The notes below the pieces were generated by a model. It searched no databases and had not been told where the DNA came from. It was given only the letters and a program-made list of their open reading frames with translations. A stretch of DNA of 64,000 nt, from NCBI RefSeq assembly GCF_040954835.1, contig NC_090711.1:9865501-9929500 (forward strand), in the 5' to 3' direction. This DNA is from Lepisosteus oculatus (taxonomy: Eukaryota; Chordata; Actinopteri; Semionotiformes; Lepisosteidae). The translations under genes and the position numbers were made by a program. Every line of letters starts with the position of its first letter. Position 1 is the first letter of the stretch. Below are positions 28,301-40,300 of the stretch, one piece after another.

Positions 28301-31300
28301 CTCGAGAGTATGGTGCTGAATAGTCACAGCCTCTACCACCGGGTGGCGCAGGAGATCACAGTGGGGCAGCTTATTGCCCACCTGCAAGTGTGAGTATACA
28401 CGGGGAAACACAGCCGACAGACTCGGTGAAAAATAGGAAATGTCATGAATACAGTTTAGCTAGCGTGAGAAGAAACCAAGCTTGTCCAAGAGAGAATATA
28501 AGAAAAGAAATGCCTAGCTCCTAGGACTCACCACAAGCCAACTTGCAAGTGTGTAATTTGCAAGTAAATGACATTACATCGTTTCAGAAAAAAACATAAT
28601 ATATTTTCCACACAATCCACCCTAAATCAAAGCATTCTTGGACAGTTGTTTCTCTCTTGTCAGGACATTGTAGCTTAGACCAATGACACAGATGTATTTA
28701 TATTTCTTTGAATGAACACTCTTTCAGGTTAGGGTGAGGTTAGCTCCTTGTCCAATCACAATGCAATCCTTTTGCTTTTCTGTTCATATAAGTCAAAGTT
28801 ATTATATGTACAGCTATTGAATAAATGTTTTTGTTGTTAATTTAATTATCCATTGATCTTTCTTGGAGGACCGTGATACAATTGAATGACTTTGACTGTT
28901 AAAATAAGCATTAAATTGCTTCATTAATGAGAAAGCTGATTTGGCACAAATGAGGCAGTTTACACTGTTGAATGTCAAGACCCTATGCAGAAATCAAGAA
29001 GAAGAACATAGGATGGAACCAATACACCCGGCTTATCAAGAGAACAACATAATCGGGCCAGCCATGAGGCTGGACAAAGTCAGCGTACAGGTGCTCACTG
29101 TCTTTGAAATTCAAAGCCAGCATTTTCTGACCTGTCCTGTACACAATCACGCTCAGTTAATTATAGGCCACAATTTGGGAGCCCAAGAGTCACGGCAGTA
29201 TCTTTGGAGAGGTTCAAGTGTGTTGATGTGGTCAGGAGTGTCCAGACACGACAGAACCCACCTCCTTTCTTGCAGGCTCGTTCCAGGAGGACAGTGCACA
29301 TCCTCACGTTGCTTCTGTCAAAGCAACTCTCATGTAGGATAAGAGGGTGTTGTTCTTAACCTATTTGCCAGACTTGAGCATTTTGGGATGAGCTGGGATG
29401 ATTTCTGGCATCTAGGACTTCAAGACCGGTGAACAGGCACATGTTTGTCCAGGCTTTATGAGACAGGATCCCAGAATGCAGCATCTGAAACCTGGTCCAG
29501 AGCATGCAGACGTGCAGCTTCTAATAGTGATCGTACAAATGGCAGCCCTGTGACTTTCATAGTACACCTCCGTTTAGATCCACCCCATTGATGACAAATG
29601 TTAATCAGCATAATTAATGTACCGTGTCATATCTTTTCAGTACAAGGTGAGCACATCTGCTACAGATGATCATATTGATTCTGCTAATTTCTTTGATAAT
29701 GTGTTGCAGTAGCAATAAGTTTATTTTGATATGCAGTACATCATCTGATAAAAAATAACTTCCCTCATATGACCACAGGATCATCAGTTGTGTGTGGACA
29801 GGACCTCAATTTAATATCTCACTTTCAACACAAGTGTCACTGATCCTTTCTGCAGCAGAGGGTGGAGTGGTGTACCTACAGTATAACACATCCAGCAGCA
29901 ACTACGAATTGCATCCCATCTCATACTGACCAGGCCCAGCCTTGCTTTGCTTTTGTTTTCCGATAAATACATTCGTACGCACAGGCAATAAAACAAACTT
30001 GACGGAATGGCGATACTGTATTGGCGTAGTGGTTTGATTTTAATAGCCGCTTTGCGGGACAGGAATCGGACAGCACCAGAGAATAACGTGGCCTCCTGCA
30101 GCTCCAGCTCATGTCACCTGCCTGTCCTGCTGTGCACCTGCAGATCCAACCAGGAGATCCAGACCTATGCCATCGCTCTCATCAACGCTCTCTTCCTGAA
30201 GGCCCCCGAGGACCGCCGCCAGGTCAGTGCCCCCTGCCTCGTGCCCACCATCCTGCCTGTATCTCTCTCTCTCAGCGTGTGCCATGGGCTAACCTCTCAC
30301 TGTGCGCTCCTTGCTTCAGCCCTGCTGCCAAATACAGAGGGCTGTATCTATCTGTCCGTGAGGAGGGGGTTGTATTATTTGCCGATGTGAGTGTAGGTGT
30401 GTGGAGAGAGTGGGTGGGCAATAGTGCCTCAGGGTTATTTTTAGCCCACTTAGTCAAATACCAGTCTTCCACAGCAGGATTATATCGATGCTGGTCAATG
30501 CATTGAAAGCAGACGAGTTATCTCGCTGTTAAAGGTGCTGGGCTGTAAGGGCTTGTAAGGTGCTGAATTCCCAGCCTCGTACTGCTCACCCTGTGAAACT
30601 CCCTGGCCCTCCTTGTTCTCCCTGTGCTGGATTCCTTTGCTCTGCAGCAGTAACTGGTTATGAATAGTTCACATCTAGGTTCCTGTAAACATTCTGTTAA
30701 ATGATGGATTTGTGTTTATTAATGATCAAATATAAGCAGATGAAAGATCTGCAATGAGGTGGCAGTCCCTAGCTGATCACCCAGAACTAACTCTGTGTCT
30801 GGCTTCATTAAACAAGTGTATGAACAAGACGGTAATGTATATTTTAACTTATGTAATTTCACAGTGAACTTGTAAGAGGCATTGCTGAGAAGCATTTACA
30901 GACTTCTAGGTCACACGTATGGCAGAACATCAATTCAGTATTCTCTCAATTGTCCTAATCCTCTTTCTTTTTTTCTTTTTGATAGAAATCTTTTGTCTTC
31001 ACCAATTCTGCAGTGAGCCCTCAGATTTTCCCCCTCCTTTGAATTGTATTGATGCGGCCACACAATTTTTCTGCTGCAGGGCTTGTTAACAGTTTCTTTC
31101 ACTGTTCTAAACTCCTAAATATAGTGTAGCTATAAGCTACTGAGAAGAAGAGCTAGAATGGAGATTCCTGGATTTTAAGATGTCCGAGCAGTTCAGCTGA
31201 TGAAGACCTGTTAGAATGCAGGCTGGGCCTTGGTTTGTGAAGGTCATTAGATGACACAGAAATTCCACAAGGAGCAGCATACAGCTGGCTGAGCACTGCT

Positions 31301-34300
31301 GGGGTTGGGTGTGCTGTCTGCTGTTTCCTCAGAGGACTGCAGTGCAGTGACTCCTGTGCACTTATGAGCCTTCTGTACAGTCAGTGAGAGCTATACCAGT
31401 CAGTGTTCTCTGCAAATTGGGGACCCAAGTCCTCTTGAGTTTAGAACAGCTAAGAATGAGATCAGGGGATTCCTGCTTTGCTCACATGGGCCCTTGCTTT
31501 TCTTTAGCCTTTTGTCCTGCTGGTTGTGTGGGGGCTGTGGCTGTGCTGTTCTGTTGTGTGCATGGAGCCATGTTCATGCCTGTGTGTAAGTGAGCGCTCT
31601 TTGTTTCCATTGCTGTCACGCCTGCATCCCTGCTTATACGCCACCCAGGAGGAGCACAGTAACCCCCTGGACCTGCAGCTCACTGTGAGTACACACTAAC
31701 AGTGCTCCACTGTTAATACTGTACACACTCTTCACACTGTCAGTGCTCCACTGTTAATACTGTACACACTCTTCACACTGTCAGTGCTACACTGTTAATA
31801 CATACTTTTCACACTGTCAGTGCTACACTGTTAATACATACTTTTCACGCTGTCAGTGTTACACTGTTAAAACACTTGTCACACTGTCAGTGCTCCACTG
31901 TTAATACTGTACACACTCGTCACACTATCAGTGCTACACTGTTAATACACACTCTTCACACTGTCAGTGCTACACTGTTAATACACACTTTTCACGCTGT
32001 CAGTGTTACACTCTTAAAACACTTGTCACACTGTCAGTGCTCCACTGTTAATACTGTACACACTCTTCACACTGTCAGTGCTACACTGTTAATACACACT
32101 CTTCACACTGTCAGTGCTACACTGTTAATACACACTTTTCACGCTGTCAGTGTTACACTCTTAAAACACTCGTCACACTGTCAGTGCTACACTGTTAATA
32201 CACTTCACACTGTCAGTGTTACACTGTTAATATACTCGTCACACTGTCAGTGCTACACAGTTAATACACACTGATCACACTGGCAGTGTTACACTGTTAA
32301 TTCACACTGATCACACTGGCAGTGCTACACTGTTAATACACACTGATCACACTGGCAGTGCTACACTGTTAATACACACTGATCACACTGGCAGTATTCT
32401 GTGCACACTATCACTCTCAATGCTTACTGCATGCTGTCTGTACACACTTATTACTGATCCCATTAGAAGTCTCAGTGTCATAAACATTGATCACACATTC
32501 ACTGTGATAAACAATATTCCTGCTTTCTTTTCTGAAAACTGTAGGAAGTCTTTGAATCTCTTTGCAAGACAGTTCAGTTCTACTAAGTGGCTAGATATCT
32601 TTACATAGGCAATCCAGTATGTTCTTTTGTAGGGATTTGAAGATAGAAACGTATGGCAATGTCATGACAAAAGGCCCACTGGCCTTCTGCGAGCTTCATT
32701 ACTCTCTAACGGTGGAAACGTGACTGAAAAGCTTTCAGGGCTGCTGTCTTTCAGACAGCACAACACTTCATTGCTAGTTCCTGGGCAAAAGTGTTGAAAA
32801 TAAAACAAGTACAAATTTTACAGCTTTAGTAGTTTTCACATGAACTTCTCTCCCTTTGTTTTTTCCTCTTATCCTTAATCGCACAATGATCCAGAATTGT
32901 TACTTCACCTTTGCTGTTCCCATAATAGAGCCTAGGGAACTAGGAGATTCCTCACAGACCGTCCAGAGGGTCCCTCACCTACATTACATATACCTATGAA
33001 ATATCACAAGTGAAGAGAGGGCCATTTGGCCCATCAAAGCCTGTTTTGAAGTTAGCAGTGTATTGATCCAAGGATTAGTTGTATCTTGAAAGAAGTCAGA
33101 GTATCGGCTTTCACTTCATGGCTGGGCACAGTATGGGATTCTATACTCTCACAATTCTGCTGCATCAGGAGGTGCCCCCTGTACTCCTCTGAAATGCAGT
33201 TCTATGAAGTTTCTACACTTGTCCTCTGATTCGTGTTTCAACTCTCTCAGTGCCTTGGAGGATTTAGAATTCTTGAATCAGAGCCTCTAATAGTCTTGGT
33301 TGTTCAAGACTAAAATAGTTCAGCCTCTTTAGTCTGTTATTAGACTTTAAGTCCAGGAGTGTATCTGGAAGCTATGGTCATGATTGATTCAAGGGCAACA
33401 ATATCTGTTTTATTGGTGATCAATATTGTACACGATATTCTAACTACCCTTACTAGTGCATTTTAAACGTAATTACAAGTGCATTTTCCCGTGTAATTTA
33501 ATCTGCACAAACATGCTGCTCCTCATTTTGCTGAAGCCTTTTGCGTTTGATTCAAATCCTGTGCTTTTAACTGTACTTTTGTAGCGTTTTGTTTCACATG
33601 TCAACATGAGCACCAAAGTCTTTTTCATAAATAGCTACTTCAAGCTCATTGTTTCCTGTTTTATATCTGTAGTGTATGCTTTAAATACCTACATACTGTA
33701 TAATATTCTGTACTTGTTTACACTAGACAGTATCTGCTGGGAGCTTGCGCAGTCATGAACTTTATTGACATTTTTTAATCTTCCTACAGCTATTATCTTT
33801 ACAGCATCATCTGTGACATTTGTACATACAAACTAGTCAATAATGGCTTTTTAACACACACCCTACAACATTACTCTAACGTTGAATTTAATTTGTGTTC
33901 TTTGGAAAAAAAATAAGTTACAGGCTAGAATAACTATTATCTGGCAAATATGTCCATTTGGCTGGCTTGGTAATTATAATTATAATTAATTAATAATAAT
34001 TGCTTACACTTATATAGTGCTTTTCTGGACACTCCACTCATGGATGGGGAGTAATGGGGACTCCCCTCAACCACCACCAGTTCATCCTATAAGTAGTGAT
34101 CTCACACAGTTACTGCTCTCGTTGACAAAAATGCTTTAATAACATGTTCTGTGGAGCTGTACAGTATTGGTTTAATAGGCTATTATTAATGTAAACATAT
34201 AATAAATACTGAGATTTACAGTGAAACGCCAATCTACATCAGCTGTAACTTGGCACCGAACATCTGTTTCCAACCCAGCAGTCTGTGCAGTTTTTCCTGT

Positions 34301-37300
34301 GTAATTTAATCTACATGAACATGCTGCTTCTCATTTTACTGAAGCCTTTTGTGTTTGTTTGAGAGCCAGATTATTAAGTAGTTGCAGTGTGTAAGACTTT
34401 GACAGAGGAGGCTCGGGGGACTTACTAATGACTACATCCCAACAGTTTTTACACTGTCCTTAATGAATGAAACGGGGGGGAATCTGTTAAACACTCGACG
34501 ATTGTAAAATGGGATTTTCTGCCTTCTCAGGGTGTTTTTTCACTACCAATAACCGCTGATAGTAAAAGCATCTTGTGACAATCTCAGCTCCAGAGTGTCA
34601 TTGCGCACTTAAAAGTAAGCTCATTTCTAATCAAAGCTGTCGTTTGTTTGCTTGGTAGGCAGATATGTTCTTACAGTAATCACGATTTAAATCCTGTTCA
34701 TTTTCTAAACACCTTGACTGTTGTCAGTCATTTCCTTGCATTAAACTCGGCTAAGTGGGCACTTTTCTGGACATTGTGCTGCATTCATTTAATTCCCATC
34801 ATATATTTAAGTCTAAAAGAAATGCACTATGTTTCATCTACAATTTATGAGTCGAACTTATAATTACCTGTCAGCTTTTGTTGTAATCCTTTAAAAAAAA
34901 ACATTCATTAAACCCACAAAGTTTTTCACATGGAGTGCCTTTCTCTTCTCTGATTAATGTCAAGCACAAGCTCCTTGCTTTTCCCAAATTTCATTTGGTA
35001 GAAGCCACGTGCGAATGTTACAACCAGATGACCTGCACTTACTCATATGCACATTATTCAAAGGCATTGGAGATTGAATTTGCACTCTGCTCGCCATTGT
35101 CAAGTGAATACATAAAGCAAGCAGGAGCCCACTGCTGGCAGCTAGAGTTTTTTGTTCTAAATTTAGAGTCACCAATTATTTTAGTTATACTCAGTCAACT
35201 TGGAATACCGAGTTGCGAGTTTTACATGACTCAACTCAGAGCTAGGAAGCCTGTGAGCCTCACACAGGGGAGAATGAGGAGATGTAGGCAGACTCGTTTG
35301 ACCTGCCCACTTTTGGACCACTGGTCTTTGAAGATATCACAGGCCCTGCCCTGGAGGTTCAGATCTATTGGAGGAGAGGAGTGTCCCTCACCGACAGCAG
35401 TGCATGGCTGCTGGGAGCCAGTGCGCCTCTGAGATCCAAGAGAACGTGTGTCAGTTAATCCCACACTACCCATTCTGCGCCCCGGCTGTTGGAACCTCAG
35501 TTCACCCGGGCTTGAACCCACAGAGCTCAACCAGCGCTCGGATGCGTGCCTTTACTGGCTGAGACGCTCGGAAGGCTTGAGCTGTTTTCTTTATTCCACA
35601 GTGAAGCCATCATCCAAATCTAAATAAACTACTGGTGCCATGATCCATTTCTACTTCTACCATTGTTCTCTTCCAGCCTGTGCTGCAACTAGATAGACGG
35701 ATAGAACATGTCAGAGGTCAGAGGTCAGAGGTCAGTGCTCATGAATGTTGTGTGGTGCAGATTTGTGACACTGTCATGCCTGTAACAATTAACATGACGT
35801 TACTAGAAATATCGCGACGGGCCAGTGCTCCACCACATCCTGTGTAGCTGACAGTGGCAGAACATTGTCTCATGAATCTCAAGAAATAGTTGTAGAAAGA
35901 GACTGCAAAGAGGTGCCACCTCCTGGAGACATTGAGAACAGGCTAGCTGTCTTTCAAAATTGTAGCAAGTTCTTGTTGGAGGTGTATCAGTGAAATTTTG
36001 TGACCTCTAGTGCTTTGTATATCTGGTCAATGTTATCATTTCTAACATGAAAAAGCCAGAGCATAGATTGCAATGAGTTGTTTGGACTTAAATTTTGGAT
36101 TGGGGCTTTGCTTTTTTATTTTCATATTTATGAAATGCAAGAACACTCTTTCTACATTCAGTTCCTTTATTTGGAATCTACAGGGCTTTTCTTCAACCAC
36201 TCATTAATTTAAGACTGAAAACGACCCTTCTGGCAATCTGTTATATACTGTAGAAATTCTCCTTGCATGTCAAGTAGCTTAGGTAATGATTATAGCGAAT
36301 GTGTGGATGTTGCACTACTGTTTGAAATGAATCTCTTTAATTATATAAATACAGAGACACATTCACTGAATGCTATCACATATGGTTTTGATCAACCAAA
36401 AACCAATATGACAACTCCATATAAATGATGTCAAGATAGGACAGGACGCAGTGATCCAAGAGACTGCCAACACAGCGCTAATATTCTTTAGCTGAAATTA
36501 GAACAGCCAATCAGATTTGTTTCTGCTGCTGTGGGCGGCTAAGATTGGAGATATAACTTAGCTGGAATACAAGGTAACAGCAAAGAATATCCATGTTTAG
36601 AGTAGCAGACAAAGCAGTGTTGTTTCCAAAACTTAAACAAATTTGAGCTCTCCCAAAAACATGTAAAAAAAAGGCATCTATAGCACCCCGTGAACAGAGC
36701 GTACTCAGCTGACTAGGGACTATCGACCACATTAAGAAGTTTAAAGGATGTCTAAGAGGTAATCATACTGTACACACCTAAATTCCCTTCAAAGTTTTTA
36801 GTTAAAGCTACTCTGCATGAGCTGATGATGGGTCATTTGTGAAGTGTACTGTGAGAATAATCAATAGTGTAGCAAATATAGAAGCACATGGCCAGTAGAA
36901 ACCAGCTGCGCAAATCAGACACAAAAAGCTTCAGCAACATGATGTGTCCCTTTGATGGGAAGCTCTTTCTGTCCATGGGTTGGCAGCCTGCCTGTCTGAA
37001 AACAAAGTACATGCTCATTATTAACCCATACGTTCATCTCGGAGCAGTGACTGCAATCGCCAACACACTGCAGGAACTGAAACTAGCCGCACAATGATTT
37101 TTGTGAGCATGCAAATTGATTGTGATGTTTATATTGAAAATAGCAGTATTTTGTCTATTAATGCATATGTACTGTATTTGAAAGTACAGAAGTCTCAACT
37201 ACATTATTTATTTTGGAATTGAATTTGGTTACAATATAAATGCAAAGTGTATCCCTGGTTACCATATGCCATATTGGATACATTAAAATTTCAGCCAAAA

Positions 37301-40300
37301 CCTCAACCTCCATAGATTGTAAATCAGCTCATGAAATGTTCTTTGATTAAGATCCTGAGAATATGTTTCCTCTTTTCTCTGATTGAGATTATACTGATAA
37401 CAATCCATTGACAGAAAATTAAGTTAAAAAGGTTCTCATCTTGCAATTAATACATCACAAACAAGGAAGTTTTTTAAGTGAAATGTTGTTATTTTAGACA
37501 TTTGAAGTGAAATATGTGGAAATCCCTTACTGCCTTCACTATCAGCGGTTGTGAAACGCTGTGTACATTTAAATTAAAGGACAGAATTTGAACATTTTCA
37601 CACTGTTGTCAGGGGACATGTTTTGTCAAGGAATGTACAACGTAGGGGCCAGTCAGAAAGCGATATAGCCACAAATATTCCAGTTCCACAAACATTATAA
37701 AGATAACAATCAAGAGAAAGCCTTTCAGCCTGTGTTAGTAGTTTAACTGCTGTTTGTACATGAAAATGACAGTTTAACAAGCCCTATTCCATTGTGGAAA
37801 AAAATAATTTGTGTTAAATTTGTATACTTACTGTAGACTTGTCATTCTTTCTGTTCACCTTATGATGAGGTTTCATCTTTCCTTAGTAAAGCAGACCCCA
37901 GACACAAAAAGGTCTGCCTCTGTTTTTGTAACTTCATTTAAAACAAGACACGAGGTGGCTGATGTGAGGTGCACAGCGGTAAACTACATTTCCCAGTCTG
38001 CATTTCTCTACCAGCAATCCCTTTCCCACCCGATGACACTGTGCATGTGTGTGTGTTTGTTTTCTGTCTCCAGGAGATGGCGAGCACCCTAGCCCAGAAA
38101 CATCTCAGGTCCATCATCCTCAATGTGAGTGAAGGTGCAGAAGGACACCAGTTCTCTCTGCCCAACTGTGTATTTGTAGACCTGTTTGGAGCTGCATGAT
38201 TGTTGAAGAAATACATGATTCTGGACCACGTATCCACCATAATAGTTAAACTATTATTTAATGAGTATACATTCTGAGTGTAGGACATCTGCAGTAATAT
38301 TGTAAAAACTTTTTTACAGCAAGTAAACTCTAAATACTGTATATAAACATCTCATTTCAAAATCTTGTGACCTGGGTCTTGATTTTAAATGTTTACTAGT
38401 TTACAATATATTAGTATATACATGAAATTACCCTTCATGGAAGAATCACAGTCCTCAGGTGTCACTATGAAGAAACATTCATCCAACAGGAAACATTACG
38501 TGTACACTCCCGATCAGAGACAGTACCAGACCAGCAGTCTGGGATTATATCAAACCAGACAATGCAGACCAGAAGTTGAACAATAGAAAATCTCCTGTCA
38601 TCTCTCAATGTTGATGATTGTAGTTCATAAGAGGGATAAATCCCTAAGCCATGCATAAGAGTGCCCCAGAAACCAATTCTTTACAAAATCCACACAGCCT
38701 ATGAATAACCTGATTGAGTTAAGCAGTTCTTATTTTAGATTGCAATGTAAATCAGAAGACCCTGATAATATGCATGTGTCTGTTTATATGGTTATCTTTG
38801 TATGTGCCATCCTGTTCAGCCATGTAGCTGTTTTCTGGTGCCGGTTCATTAATGTGCTTTGTGTATGTATAAATGCTTAGCAGGTACATAATACCTGTTT
38901 TGCAGTCATGCAACTGCATTGTCAAACTTGACGCATGCTGAGTGGCATCTTCCTGCCCTCTCACTGCAGCACATCATTCGCGGGAATCGGCCCATCAAAG
39001 CAGAGATGGCACACCAGCTGTATGTGCTCCAGGTCCTGACCTTTAACCTTCTGGAGGAGCGCATGATGACCAAGATGGATCCCAGTGATCAGGTGTTTTA
39101 AAAAACTGTGCCTAGAATTCGTTGCGCTTTTTAGATACACAAATGCAAAATGGAGTTGGACCCTGCTGACTAGCAAAAAAATGCATTCTGTTGCCTTTAC
39201 TAAACTTCAGATGTCATACTGTACCTGCTTTTCACTTTCCTACCAGTGCATGCTGGAGCAGTCTGAGACTCATCCGTAGCTTCTGTATTCTGTGATTCAG
39301 AGGAAATCGGAACATGAGTGCTTCATGCACAGTGTGAAATAGTGCAGACCTGAAAGATGAATGGCCAGGTCAGAAGTAGGAGCAGCTGAAGAGTTCCCAG
39401 GGCTGGAGATTCTCCATCTCGCTCTTGCTTGAACAGCTGTTCCCTGCCTCTCCTCCTCCCCAGGCACAGAGGGACGTCATCTTTGAGCTGCGCAGGATCG
39501 CTTTCGATGGTGATAATGACCCCAACAGCAGCACAGAGAAACGCAAGGCGATGTACACCAAGGACTACAAAATGCTGGGCTTCACTGTGAGTGCGCTATC
39601 ACTGAGGTCTAATTAGGAATGTGGCTTGATTAACACTGAGCAGAATTAACAGTGGGATTCATTGTCATGGATGTTTAAGCCCTGCTGTACCATAAAGCTC
39701 CAATTCAGTTACATTTTAAGAGAAAGTTCTGACATTGTGGGGAAACAGACAGATTTTGAGACGCGTTTTGTGTCGTCTCCACAGAACCACATCAACCCCG
39801 CCATGGACTTCACCCAGACCCCTCCAGGCATGCTGGCACTGGACAACATGCTGTATCTCGCCAAAGTTCACCAGGACACCTACATCAGGGTAGGGTTGCA
39901 GCACTAACACTTCCGGGCATTGAAAATAATAAACACAAAGTTGTACATAAATTGAAGTTATTTTTGAAGTGGGAAAAGACAAGGCTGACATAAAAAATCA
40001 AGTGCTGTTCAGTGGAGATTTGAATGGTGCATCTAGAATGCTATTATAAATAATTCCTTATATTATAAAATACTTTTCTGGGAATCCAAGCACTTTAAGG
40101 GTAACGGGGTCTCCCCACCACCACCGCCTGGATGATGCAATGGCAGCCATAGTGCACCCGTTTGCTCACCACACACCAGCTCTCAGTGGGGAGGAGAACA
40201 GAGTGATGAAGCCAGTTCGTAGACGAGGATTATTAGGAGGCCATGTTTGGTAAAGGTCAATGGAAAATTTGGCCAGGATACTGGGGTGACACTCCTACTC

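Larger units (their letters stand above)
30223..38073 (+). other. elmo2: ELMO2 intron 8 (7.9 kb), host of the cassette exon
   Basis: Holds the cassette exon candidate (31649-31684), a minisatellite (31685-32395), repeat family E (33005-33560), a 5S-headed SINE tail (33985-34095), a SINE family D head (35420-35580), a triple AGGTCA repeat (35715-35734) and a ZNF143-like motif (37983-38002). Sequence 36000-37900 is AT-rich with nothing recognised. Confidence 0.65.

Noticed and set aside
31876..32274. 132-codon frame with repeated SHCQC
   Set aside because: Lies wholly in the minisatellite after the cassette exon.
34935..35432. 165-codon + strand frame
   Set aside because: Composition is not coding-like, the 3' part runs into a reversed SINE head, and it lies in an ELMO2 intron. 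No family recognised.
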